A stretch of 64,000 nucleotides of DNA from Ferdinandcohnia sp036965045. GTDB lineage: Bacteria; Bacillota; Bacilli; Bacillales; Bacillaceae_L. Below, piece by piece: positions 16,989 through 25,634 of this stretch (position 1 is the first letter of the stretch; every line of letters starts with the position of its first letter). A program made the position numbers and the translations under genes. The notes below the pieces were generated by a model that ran no database searches, was not told the DNA's origin, and saw only the letters and a list, made by a program, of their open reading frames with translations. The stretch spans positions 1-64,000 of the forward strand of contig NZ_JBALOV010000013.1 of the NCBI RefSeq assembly GCF_036965045.1, in the 5' to 3' direction.

Positions 16989-17014
16989 TATCAACAATAA
17001 ACTTTAACAGAGCC
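16989..17014 (-). repeat. Right terminal inverted repeat of the IS
   Basis: Ends AACTTTAACAGAGCC, the exact reverse complement of the outer 15 bases of the left repeat. Confidence 0.92.
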
Positions 17015-17181
17015 AATTAAAAAAGGAGACCGTGATAAATGACAGTCTCCTTAATTATTAGTGAAATAGTTGGTAAAAGGACTCATTATATGGTGACATT
17101 TTTATATTTGAGTTTTACCAGTTGAATGAAACTTTCCAAGTATAACCAAAAGCCCGTTCATAAACTCTAATGTTCAGCTGT

Positions 17182-17739
17182 TTACCTCCCCACCTCAACA
17201 CCTAGCTTTAATTCCTCATGATAAATCCATGCATTCTGCTCAGGTGTTGTGGCACCGATCCAAACAAAAAGTGGATCTGGACCGTGTGAGCCATTGAAGG
17301 TGACGACGAGGTGTTTGTAGTGTTTAAGATTATACTCATCCTCTTCCCTAAAAAAAGAAAGCTGTGGATTGTATAGGCGATTTCCTTCGGTGTACTCGTT
17401 TCGATATTCACTGTATTCAGGCAGATCTTCAGGACGTTTTACCTGGCTGAAGGTGACGACAATTTTTCTAGTTTCAAAAAAGACCAAGACATACTCGTAG
17501 GATAGACCTGCTGTTCGAATTTCAGGTGTTACATTTAATTCTGGATGTTGATTCGTGATGTGATAGATGGAGTCGAAAACATATGAGGCACGTTGTCTGG
17601 AGATGAAGTTTCTTTCGGTGATGAGTGCGGATTTGCCCTCTCTATCCTTATAAAAACGCTCTAATCCATTTTTAATTCCTTTTATAATTAATTGTTTTTC
17701 CGCACTGCTTAATTTAAATTCAATACTAGAATCTAGCAA
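17182..17739 (-). CDS. Conserved-looking protein of unknown function
   Basis: A 185-aa soluble protein starting at a TTG (17739) with GGGAGG at 9 bases. It has an N-terminal helical region (IEFKLSSAEKQLIIKGIKNGLERFY), then beta-rich segments with YEYVLVFFETRKIVVTFSQV and HLVVTFNGSHGPDPLFVWIG. The FETRK and HGPDPLFVWIG stretches look like conserved motifs, but I cannot name a family. It stands alone between the IS and the terminator of the glycan operon, on the same strand as the latter. Confidence 0.7.
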   Translation of the reverse strand: MLDSSIEFKLSSAEKQLIIKGIKNGLERFYKDREGKSALITERNFISRQRASYVFDSIYHITNQHPELNVTPEIRTAGLSYEYVLVFFETRKIVVTFSQVKRPEDLPEYSEYRNEYTEGNRLYNPQLSFFREEDEYNLKHYKHLVVTFNGSHGPDPLFVWIGATTPEQNAWIYHEELKLGVEVGR

Positions 17740-17833
17740 AACTCGAAACCTCCCTACTTATTCATTTTTCTCATTATACCTTTATAGGGGTGTCGAAAAG
17801 TGTTAGATTCTGGGTGACTCTATTAACATTACA

Positions 17834-17866
17834 TAAAAAAGAGAGTAAGCATAAACACTCTTACTC
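17834..17866 (-). terminator. Terminator of the 12-gene glycan operon
   Basis: On the minus strand GAGTAAG pairs with CTTACTC, followed by TCTTTTTT, 17 bp after the SGNH hydrolase stop. No other strong terminator was seen between here and 33237. Confidence 0.8.
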
Positions 17867-17882
17867 CATTTAATAGAAATAA

Positions 17883-18500
17883 TTATTCAAACAAATCTTT
17901 TGTTGCTTGTATCCAAGTTTTAGCCATAAGCATATTGCCCAAGGAGTTCATATGAACACCGTCTATTGTAAGAGGAATATCCTTCTTATGTTTTAAAAAT
18001 GAAATAAATGCCTGATGTGTTGGGACCATTACCGCATTATATTTTTCTGCTAATCGATGGATGATGTCAATATAAGGTTTTAGCATACTGTTTCCTTTTC
18101 CCAAAACCTCCTCTGATATAACAGTTGGTTCCATTAAGATGATTGAAGCTTTCGTTTTCTCCTTAGTCTTTATCAGAAGATTTTCAAATACTTCTTCAAA
18201 GCGTTGTGGAAACACTTGTTCCATGTCAGGAGTATCTATTTGTCTCCATACATCGTTGATTCCAATGGAAATCGAAACAATATCAGGTTGAAACGAAATA
18301 ACATCTTGGTCCCACCGCTCAGCTAGATCGATTACCCGATTTCCGCTAATCCCTTTGTTTATCACGTCGAAATCCCTTTGAGGATTGGAAACTTTCAAAT
18401 AATCATGAAGCAATCGCACATACCCTGTACCTATGCTATCACCCTCATTGATGCCCCACCATGTAATACTGTCACCAATAAAAACAATTCGTTGTTTCAC
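17883..18500 (-). CDS. SGNH/GDSL hydrolase
   Basis: A 205-aa cytoplasmic esterase of the SGNH superfamily. Block I GDSITWWG near residue 9 carries the nucleophile Ser; SIGINDVW gives the block III Asn; DGVHMNSLGN near the end provides the Asp-x-x-His pair. The GTG at 18500 is preferred because GGAGGGG precedes it; it overlaps the stop of the previous gene (GTGA), so the two are coupled. As the last gene of the operon it probably removes acetyl or other acyl groups from the imported glycan. Confidence 0.9.
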   Translation of the reverse strand: MKQRIVFIGDSITWWGINEGDSIGTGYVRLLHDYLKVSNPQRDFDVINKGISGNRVIDLAERWDQDVISFQPDIVSISIGINDVWRQIDTPDMEQVFPQRFEEVFENLLIKTKEKTKASIILMEPTVISEEVLGKGNSMLKPYIDIIHRLAEKYNAVMVPTHQAFISFLKHKKDIPLTIDGVHMNSLGNMLMAKTWIQATKDLFE

Positions 18501-20062
18501 ACTTTTCCCCTCCATGTATGTAAATAATTCTCTAGTTTTTCACACACATAATAACTATAAAAAGTTATCAGGCTGTTGGGATTATCTATATCCGATCGAG
18601 AGTCGACTTTTAATGGTTCGAGTTCCCTTTTCCAATTTGTTAAGTCAGTGATAATTACACTTAATTCTTCATGCTGATCTACTCTCTCAGGGTCGATTAC
18701 TCGATATGGAAATAGAGGCACATTCCATTTCGAAACTTCCGAAAGGACAGATTCCAATTTCTCAATCGATTGTTTAGCCTTTATTTGATGCTCTTCGAAG
18801 ATGGAATAGAAATCTGCTTCAATCTCCTCGAAGTTATCTCCCCAAGTTAACCGTGCAAAAAAATAACTGTTCATCAATTGTAAGGATTCCCATGGAAAAT
18901 CTAGATTTAACTTTTTCTCATCCTCTTTTGGAATATAAGGAACAATTAGATTAACCATGCGCTTGATTCCTATCTTAGCGTACACTTTTATGTCCTCATG
19001 AATTCTGTGAAATAAAGGAGGAAATAAATCGCCCAACATATAATGGTCACTATAATATTCAAAAATAGTGATTTCCTTCTGATTAGCCTTTGTTCTGTAA
19101 CACCATTCCTGTAAAGCCTCAAACGCTCTCTCTTCTTTTATAAATGATTGCTGATAATTTCTTCCCCAATAAGCAAATAGCGTATTTACTTTACTAGAGA
19201 CATGTAACCCATCGTGAAGTTCTAACATATCCCATGATAAGCCAGCATTGTAAGCAATATGCTCGACTTCAATAGAAGGAATCTCACGTTTTATGAGTTC
19301 AGTGAATTCGATGTAACGAGCTAAAAAACCTTTATTATCGTTTGTCCCTATATCCGCCGGCCATAACGATACTCGTTTAATGGAAGTTGTTTTTTCACTG
19401 TAACTTTTAATTTTATCGATCAGTGGAAGCTTCCAGCTATCATCTGAAAAATCAATCTGTCTTTTTTCAGAAACCTTGGAATCCATTAATAAATAATGCA
19501 TACTATGGCCGCCGATTGTAACGGTAAGTCCTCGTTTTTCAATCTCTTCCTCTATTGTATGTTTTACTTTATCCCATAACATAAAAGTAAAAAATAACTC
19601 ATTGATATATTGTTTGGCTGCCCAATCGATGATTTGTGTTAAAAAAGGAATGTCATCGTAATTTTCAATAACCAAGCCTCTTCTTACCATGCTTCCACTT
19701 TGAATGTCAGATGTTAAAAAACAGTCTTCCCTGTATCCAATTTTTTCTTTAGATAAAAAGTGAACCCATTTGTACCCAAATAATTTTTTACAAAGATGAT
19801 AAACACCATAAAGTACTGATCTATCATTGTTTCCAATAATGTAAATTTCTCGTTCCTTTTGTATGAATTGAAAAGCATCAATAGATGGATCATCTTTTAA
19901 TAGAGACTGTTCGATTAAGCCTGTTTCTATAAAATCTTGATCCAGCCCTAACACAAATGAAAACGTGATAGGCTCTTGAACCAGACCTGTATACTTGAGC
20001 AGCTCTGCTTTCGCAAACAATATTGTTACGTCATTTTTTAGAGTTGTACATCTAACCACCAT
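18497..20062 (-). CDS. DUF4838 / alpha-glucuronidase-like TIM-barrel protein
   Basis: A 521-aa cytoplasmic protein. Residues ~1-120 look like the small N-terminal domain seen before GH20/GH67-type catalytic barrels (NNDRSVLYGVYHLCKKLFGYKWVHF), and the remainder is a probable TIM barrel (RRGLVIENYDDIPFLTQIIDWAAKQYINELFFTF; SLWPADIGTNDNKGFL; ITIFEYYSDHYMLGDLFPP). This arrangement is typical of DUF4838 and related glycosidase-like families. ATG 20062 is chosen for AGTAGGTG upstream. No signal peptide. Enzymatic activity is unproven; position in the operon supports action on an oligosaccharide. Confidence 0.7.
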   Translation of the reverse strand: MVVRCTTLKNDVTILFAKAELLKYTGLVQEPITFSFVLGLDQDFIETGLIEQSLLKDDPSIDAFQFIQKEREIYIIGNNDRSVLYGVYHLCKKLFGYKWVHFLSKEKIGYREDCFLTSDIQSGSMVRRGLVIENYDDIPFLTQIIDWAAKQYINELFFTFMLWDKVKHTIEEEIEKRGLTVTIGGHSMHYLLMDSKVSEKRQIDFSDDSWKLPLIDKIKSYSEKTTSIKRVSLWPADIGTNDNKGFLARYIEFTELIKREIPSIEVEHIAYNAGLSWDMLELHDGLHVSSKVNTLFAYWGRNYQQSFIKEERAFEALQEWCYRTKANQKEITIFEYYSDHYMLGDLFPPLFHRIHEDIKVYAKIGIKRMVNLIVPYIPKEDEKKLNLDFPWESLQLMNSYFFARLTWGDNFEEIEADFYSIFEEHQIKAKQSIEKLESVLSEVSKWNVPLFPYRVIDPERVDQHEELSVIITDLTNWKRELEPLKVDSRSDIDNPNSLITFYSYYVCEKLENYLHTWRGKV

Positions 20063-20078
20063 TTCACACCTACTCACA

Positions 20079-21920
20079 TTAATCTAAAAGAGATTGATTT
20101 AATTCTTTTAAAATAAAGCCAGATAAGATTATTGCATTTGTCCATCCACTTTCTATCACATATGCACCCCAACCGGTGTCACCATTATTTCCAAAATATT
20201 CCCCACTGGCTAAATGGTATGACCGCATCCAGCCACCATCAAATTCCTTCTTTGGAGAAGTGATTTGAATGTTTGATAAATAGTGACCTAGTTTCTCATG
20301 AAATTTTTTTATCTTTGAGTCGTCTGTTGCTTTCCATGCCTCCCAAGCATTCATGAGTAAGAAATTGTTTGTGTACAATTGGTCCGCAATTCTTTCACCA
20401 TTCGTTCGGAACACACCGGTATCTTCTTTACCATATCGTTCCGGATCTGGATTATCACTTTCTTCAATTCCACCTTTTTCATGCTGGTTCTCAGATAAGT
20501 AATCAAGTACTTCAAATAAACCTTTCCGAATGGTGTCATTCTTAGTGACGGCATACATTTGGGATAATGATAAAAGAAATCTACTATAGCCAGCGGTCTT
20601 GCTATACATGAATTTCAAATCCCTTTTATTTTCAAGCATTGTTAACGTACCTTGGTAAGCGGTCTCTAAAAATTTTTCATCCTTCGTCACACAATACGCT
20701 TGTATAAAGGCTGCGTGGACAATAGATTCAAAATGAGGGTTCATACTTGCCAACGTGGAATTCTGGAAGTACGCTCTTCCTTTTTCCATTAGTTCTTGTT
20801 CACGGATACATTCCGGGCGCAGACCATTTTGATTTTGAGTATGTAAGAGAGCATAAGCTGTTAATAGTCCTCTTTCTTTGTAAACTATTTGACCTGTTTT
20901 GCGGTATAAATATAAAAGAACTAGGGCTACCCAACTATTATCATCTGAAAATACTTGGTCTGGCTTTTTTTTCGGGCTTTGGAACCATTTCCAAAAACCA
21001 TATGTAGCTGAGTTCGGGTCTGTATCCTGATAACCCGCTTCGAATAAATAGTTTAATAATTGATTTGATCTCAGGGTCCATTGAGTCTCTTTCTTATATT
21101 CTCCATAAAGATAAAATAAAAGTGCGGTATGAGCATGACAATCCGGTCGAAAATCCTTACTTATATCGCTTCGAATGGAATGGATATTCTCATAAACTCC
21201 GAGACTGGCATCATCTTTCGGTAAGATTCCAGAATGTAAAAACCAGTTCATCCCTTTTTCTATTGTTTGTTTATTATCAGATTTCTCTGATGGTTGAATG
21301 ATAGGTTGGATTGATTGAAGTGGTAAAAGATACTCCATCTGAAACCATTTTATAACGGAATTGCATAACCAATTAGGTCGTAATGTCCATTTCTGTTCAT
21401 TACCTAAAAAAGAAAACGTTGAAAAAATGGTTTTCCCTTTCCCTTGTTTTTTCACTACAATTCCAGGGTATTGACCATTCTCTTCAGTTTGATGGGTCTC
21501 TTTGAAATGACCGATATCTAAAAGCCTTTCCGTATCAAAGGTAAAGCCTGTTAAAAAGGCACCTTGCCATTCTAGTAACTTACCTTTTTTACAAAAGTGG
21601 TTATCATTAGAAATCACAAGTTTTTCTAGTCGACGGTTCGTCACCGTAAAATCCTGTTTGAAGCCAAAAAGACGAGAGGACGGAAAGTCCTCACAGTTAA
21701 TGAGCTCTCCATATAAAATTCCACCATTGTTTATAAAATCCCAAAGTTTTTCAAGTAATTCGTACGATAATTTCATTGGAATCCCATTGTCATTACCATT
21801 AATAAAAATGAAAGAGTATTGATCTAGGTTCTCTTTTAAAAGCTGATTGATATCCGAAAAATAATGAGTATGGCTCACAACGCTTTTCATTTGCATACTT
21901 TTGTCAACTAGAGCGATCAA
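20079..21920 (-). CDS. Two-domain protein: glutaminase-like fold plus six-hairpin glycosidase-like domain
   Basis: A 613-aa cytoplasmic protein starting at TTG 21920. Residues ~1-200 resemble the class I amidotransferase/ThuA-like fold (YSFIFINGNDNGIPM, LWDFINNGGILYGEL, GKGKTIFSTFSFLGNE) without an obvious Cys nucleophile. Residues ~225-610 are alpha-helical with repeated hairpins typical of (alpha/alpha)6-barrel glycoside hydrolases or lyases (SDDNSWVALVLLYLYRKTG, GYSRFLLSLSQMYAVTKN, NNFLLMNAWEAWKAT, GDTGWGAYVIESGW). I do not recognise a named family. It lies between the FAD oxidoreductase and the DUF4838-like gene. Confidence 0.65.
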   Translation of the reverse strand: MIALVDKSMQMKSVVSHTHYFSDINQLLKENLDQYSFIFINGNDNGIPMKLSYELLEKLWDFINNGGILYGELINCEDFPSSRLFGFKQDFTVTNRRLEKLVISNDNHFCKKGKLLEWQGAFLTGFTFDTERLLDIGHFKETHQTEENGQYPGIVVKKQGKGKTIFSTFSFLGNEQKWTLRPNWLCNSVIKWFQMEYLLPLQSIQPIIQPSEKSDNKQTIEKGMNWFLHSGILPKDDASLGVYENIHSIRSDISKDFRPDCHAHTALLFYLYGEYKKETQWTLRSNQLLNYLFEAGYQDTDPNSATYGFWKWFQSPKKKPDQVFSDDNSWVALVLLYLYRKTGQIVYKERGLLTAYALLHTQNQNGLRPECIREQELMEKGRAYFQNSTLASMNPHFESIVHAAFIQAYCVTKDEKFLETAYQGTLTMLENKRDLKFMYSKTAGYSRFLLSLSQMYAVTKNDTIRKGLFEVLDYLSENQHEKGGIEESDNPDPERYGKEDTGVFRTNGERIADQLYTNNFLLMNAWEAWKATDDSKIKKFHEKLGHYLSNIQITSPKKEFDGGWMRSYHLASGEYFGNNGDTGWGAYVIESGWTNAIILSGFILKELNQSLLD

Positions 21921-21949
21921 TATTTATCCACTCCACTCTTTGTCTTGAT

Positions 21950-23527
21950 TCAAATTTTATGGATTTTAGGCCAATCAAGTTCAATTCCTACTTTTACTAA
22001 ACGCGACTGAAAATCCTTTAAGGTTTCTTCTTGATTTCTCACAGCTTGTGGGATGATTTCATGGTCAATACAATAAGCTGCAAGATGGCCGGCCACTTCC
22101 CCAATATTCCACTCCACAGGATGTAATCGATAACAACCATTTGTAAGATGGGTAGTACCAATATTTTTGGAAGCGGGTAACAAATTTTCAACCCGTATTG
22201 GTAGTAAACTCCCTAGAGGAATTTGGAATGGATGAGTTGAGATATCAATATAAGTATCCAATCCTGTACTAGGATGTAGGTCTAAACGGTAGCTTCCAAT
22301 CCCCACACTATCCTCAAAGAAAGTGGAACTCTCTTTCCCATCTATTTCACCGCTGATATGTTGTTCCATTACGGTAAATACAGATTTAATTCTTCTTGAT
22401 TCACGGATATATGGATACATCGCTAAGCCATCTTCTGTTCCGAGAACATCTTTTCTTAAGCGAATACCAGGATATCCTTTCCCTCCATCTGGACGAGGTG
22501 CTTCCGTTTGCATCCAATAAAGCAAGGATAAACTTAATTGTTTGGCATTATACAAATGCTTTTCTTTCTCTTCATCGGTTACATCAATGATAGGACCTAG
22601 CCAATAATCGTTTTGTGGCCAGTTGACGACAGTTATATCACTTTGAAACGTTCCTGGTTCAAAGTTATGTTTGTCGAGAATTCTACGATAGTTCCATAGT
22701 GAAAAACGATCTGGTTCGTAAAAAAAGGAATATTCAATGGGTTCCAGTGTATGAGGCACAAGTCCCCACCAGCTTAATTGTCTGGCTGGCCAAAACTCTG
22801 CCTGATAGTTTTTCCAAAATTCATATTGATCGGGTTTTTCAATTGTATGGTCTTCCCCTTCGATATGATCGATGGCAAAACAATAGGTAAAAGCCTGCAT
22901 ATTGTAAGGTTGTGGCTCGTTTGGTGCATGGGCTTCACCTGTTTCTGCCTGTGATTCAGCTCCAATTACATATTCAACATCAGCAAGGGGTAAAACATCC
23001 CCCAACTCTGTAGCGTCCAAGTAATACTTTCCCTTTAATTGGTATGAATGGCCAGTACTTAAATGCTCAACGGTAACAGAACGAACTTGATCATTTTCTG
23101 TTTCAGCTTTAATGATTTTATACTCTATTAGTAGCGTCAACCTGCCGTTGCTTATATAGGGCGCAAGCATATCGTAAAGAACTCGCAATGCTACTCTCGG
23201 TTCATGGCTTATTCTACTAACAATTGCATTACCAGGATTGAATTGATCATTCAGCCGATTTTTGGTCTTAACTGGAAAATTTGAAAGATAGTATTCTCTT
23301 ATTTTTCTTCGGAAACTCTGATAGGTTTTCGTTGCTCCAAAGCTTTCAATCCATGGATGCTCATCTGGTGGTACACCCTGGCTTGTTATCTGGCCACCAA
23401 TCCATTTTGTTTCCTCAGTTAAAACCACGTTTTTTCCAGATTGTAAGGCAGAAAGTGCAGCAGCACATCCTCCAAGGCCTCCACCAATAATGACAATATC
23501 TGTTTGCAGTTCTTGGGAGACTTTCAT
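21950..23527 (-). CDS. FAD-dependent oxidoreductase (PF12831-type)
   Basis: A 525-aa flavoprotein. FAD motif IIGGGLGGCAAALSALQSGKNVVL near residue 13 is followed by WIGGQITSQGVPPDEHPWIE, a stretch characteristic of FAD_oxidored proteins found in polysaccharide-utilisation loci; the C-terminal RHPVEWNIGEVAGHLAA-like segment (residues ~475-490) closes the FAD site. ATG 23527 has AAAGGGG upstream. A second, divergent member lies at 42678. No signal peptide. Probably oxidises a sugar or sugar-derived acid; the substrate is unknown. Confidence 0.85.
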   Translation of the reverse strand: MKVSQELQTDIVIIGGGLGGCAAALSALQSGKNVVLTEETKWIGGQITSQGVPPDEHPWIESFGATKTYQSFRRKIREYYLSNFPVKTKNRLNDQFNPGNAIVSRISHEPRVALRVLYDMLAPYISNGRLTLLIEYKIIKAETENDQVRSVTVEHLSTGHSYQLKGKYYLDATELGDVLPLADVEYVIGAESQAETGEAHAPNEPQPYNMQAFTYCFAIDHIEGEDHTIEKPDQYEFWKNYQAEFWPARQLSWWGLVPHTLEPIEYSFFYEPDRFSLWNYRRILDKHNFEPGTFQSDITVVNWPQNDYWLGPIIDVTDEEKEKHLYNAKQLSLSLLYWMQTEAPRPDGGKGYPGIRLRKDVLGTEDGLAMYPYIRESRRIKSVFTVMEQHISGEIDGKESSTFFEDSVGIGSYRLDLHPSTGLDTYIDISTHPFQIPLGSLLPIRVENLLPASKNIGTTHLTNGCYRLHPVEWNIGEVAGHLAAYCIDHEIIPQAVRNQEETLKDFQSRLVKVGIELDWPKIHKI

Positions 23528-23605
23528 AGCATAACCCCTTTCGTTTTCGTGAGATCGATGTAACTCAAGCTCTAGAATTCAAAACTAGTCAAATCCCATT
23601 TTTAT

Positions 23606-24580
23606 TTAAATTAGTTTTACTGGGCTTCTTTTTTCAGAAGATTGATACGCTGCTAGTGCTACCTCTACTGCTTTTAACCCTGAATATCCTGTTGCTAAGG
23701 GCGATTTCCCGTCTTTTACACTTGCGACAAAATCCTCAATCAGTCCGGCGTCCATATCATCACCCCAGCCAATCCATTTGTGGCCTTCGTGATTTGAATA
23801 ATAATCCATTTTTTGTGAGAATGCGTCTATCTTTAATGTCCCATTTGTACCGATAATTTCCATTGTTACATCGCCCCATGTTGGATAAGAGCTGTTTCTT
23901 GACCAACTGCAATCTAGTGTGGCAAACATCCCATTTGTAAATTCCATTGTTAGAATTCCACAATCATCAATTGGATGATTAATATATACATTACCGATTT
24001 CTGCATAAACTTCCTTCACCTCGGCTCCTGTAAACCATCTCATAATATCGACAACGTGAACCGTATGGTCAAGGACCGCTCCGCCTCCAGACTTCTCTTT
24101 GTCAATAAACCAGCCTCCCGGATTTGTTCCCCGATTTGTTCCCTTTATTGCTAAAATCTCTCCCAGTACCCCTTCTTCAATCACTTTTTTAGCATGTTGA
24201 ATGGGTGTATTAAATCGAACAGGAAAAGCTGTACCTAACAGAACTTGATGTTGTTCACACACGCTTATCATTTCTTCGATATCTTTAAGATTGGTAGCTA
24301 ACGGTTTTTCACATAAAACATGTTTTCCTGCTTGAGCTGAAGCAAGTACATGGCGATGATGAAGACTGTTTTCAGATGTTACAATAACAGCATCAATATC
24401 AGATTCAAGTAAGTCGTGGTAATTTTGATAATAAACTGTATTGAATTGCTGGGAATACTTCTTTCCTCTTTCTTCATTCTCATCGGATATTCCTGCTAAT
24501 GTGACACCTTCCATATTTTTGATGACAGATGCGTAACTATGGGCGTGCATATGAGCAAAACTTATAATTCCAATTTTCAA
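23606..24580 (-). CDS. Gfo/Idh/MocA family oxidoreductase
   Basis: A 324-aa NAD(P)-dependent sugar dehydrogenase-like protein. The Rossmann half ends with the family motif CEKPLATN near residue 94; the C-terminal alpha/beta domain includes GGGAVLDHTVHVVDIMRWF with the catalytic-site His. TTG 24580 is used with GGGGGAG upstream; it begins two bases after the previous gene's stop, so they are coupled. Relatives oxidise myo-inositol, N-acetylated or 3-position sugars. Confidence 0.9.
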   Translation of the reverse strand: MKIGIISFAHMHAHSYASVIKNMEGVTLAGISDENEERGKKYSQQFNTVYYQNYHDLLESDIDAVIVTSENSLHHRHVLASAQAGKHVLCEKPLATNLKDIEEMISVCEQHQVLLGTAFPVRFNTPIQHAKKVIEEGVLGEILAIKGTNRGTNPGGWFIDKEKSGGGAVLDHTVHVVDIMRWFTGAEVKEVYAEIGNVYINHPIDDCGILTMEFTNGMFATLDCSWSRNSSYPTWGDVTMEIIGTNGTLKIDAFSQKMDYYSNHEGHKWIGWGDDMDAGLIEDFVASVKDGKSPLATGYSGLKAVEVALAAYQSSEKRSPVKLI

Positions 24581-24581
24581 A

Positions 24582-25586
24582 TCAGTTCTCCCCCTTCTGA
24601 CCTATTGAAACCGGTAATCCTGTTTTTAAAGATTGGAGGGCAGCAACAGATATCTCCATTGCCTTATATGCATCTTCGGCTGTAACAATTGGTGTTTCGT
24701 TCTTTTGCAAACATGTTAAGAAATGCTCTAGTTCAATATGATACGGCGATTTTTTCAAAGGGCTTTGAGGTACCTCAACACCATTTTGTTCCTCGTTTGA
24801 TTGTCTAATTGAAAGGAACACAGGCTCTTCTTTTAAACTATCATAATCAATGATTCCACTTTTTCCTGCAAATTCAAATTGAGAGGAAAATGTCTGATGA
24901 TCCCAAGTACCTTCAACATGAGCAATAACACCTGATTTAAAGACCAATGTAACAATGGCATAATCGAGATGCTCCAGTCCCTTCTCAGAAAGTCCTTTCG
25001 TAAATACTCGTTCCACTTCACCAAAAGTCCACCGTAAAAAATCAAAATCGTGAATGATTAAATCAAGTATCACGCCGCCACTTTTAGTTTGGTCAGAGTA
25101 CCAATCACTCCATCCCGATGGAAAACTTCCTCCTCTTCTTGTTCGAACGATACCAACATTTCCAATTGCGCCATTTTGAACAAGCTCTTTTGCTTTTGCA
25201 TACTGTGGAAAGAAGCGAACCACATGCCCGACAAATAACTTCACATCTTTTTTCTTACAGTAATCAATCATTTCTTGAGCTTCCTGAAGGGAGTTAGATA
25301 ATGGCTTTTCGCATATAACATTTATTCCTAAATTTGCAGCTTTTATCACATACTCTTTATGCAGAAAAGTTGGAGCACAAATATCGATCACATCAATCCG
25401 TTCGAGATTTTCAACAGCTTCTTCTAAAGTTTGGAAAATCGCTGTATCGTGCTCACCTCTAATTTGTTCAGCTTGCTCTTCTCTGATATCAACAATTCCG
25501 ACTAATTTGACATCTTTCATTAAATAATAGGCACTAGCGTGGACCATACCCATTGTTCCGGCACCTATCAATAAAATGTTTTGCAT
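24582..25586 (-). CDS. Gfo/Idh/MocA family oxidoreductase
   Basis: A 334-aa paralogue of the next gene: NAD-binding LIGAGTMGMVHASAY at the N-terminus, CEKPLSNS near residue 93, and GGVILDLIIHDFDFLRWTFG in the substrate-binding half. ATG 25586 is preceded by GAAAGAGG. Tandem pairs of these enzymes often act on different intermediates of one sugar, or in opposite directions (oxidation and reduction). Confidence 0.9.
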   Translation of the reverse strand: MQNILLIGAGTMGMVHASAYYLMKDVKLVGIVDIREEQAEQIRGEHDTAIFQTLEEAVENLERIDVIDICAPTFLHKEYVIKAANLGINVICEKPLSNSLQEAQEMIDYCKKKDVKLFVGHVVRFFPQYAKAKELVQNGAIGNVGIVRTRRGGSFPSGWSDWYSDQTKSGGVILDLIIHDFDFLRWTFGEVERVFTKGLSEKGLEHLDYAIVTLVFKSGVIAHVEGTWDHQTFSSQFEFAGKSGIIDYDSLKEEPVFLSIRQSNEEQNGVEVPQSPLKKSPYHIELEHFLTCLQKNETPIVTAEDAYKAMEISVAALQSLKTGLPVSIGQKGEN

Positions 25587-25634
25587 ACAATCAACCTCTT
25601 TCCTTAACTTCCGAAAGTTACTTAATTGGATGAA

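Larger units (their letters stand above)
15261..17014 (+). mobile_element. Complete IS1595-family insertion sequence with passenger gene
   Basis: A 1754-bp element. Left end GGCTCTGTTAAAGTT at 15261 is matched by its reverse complement ending at 17014; including TGTTGATA the inverted repeats are 26 bp with 3 mismatches. It is flanked by an 8-bp direct duplication AATTAAAA (15253-15260 and 17015-17022), as expected for IS1595 transposition. It carries a transposase (15344-16390), a 113-aa passenger gene (16510-16851) and a terminator. Intact ends, an intact transposase and a perfect target duplication point to a recent insertion. Confidence 0.93.

Noticed and set aside
16951..17014. Right-end hairpin of the IS considered as part of a small RNA
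   Set aside because: It is explained as the passenger gene terminator next to the terminal inverted repeat.
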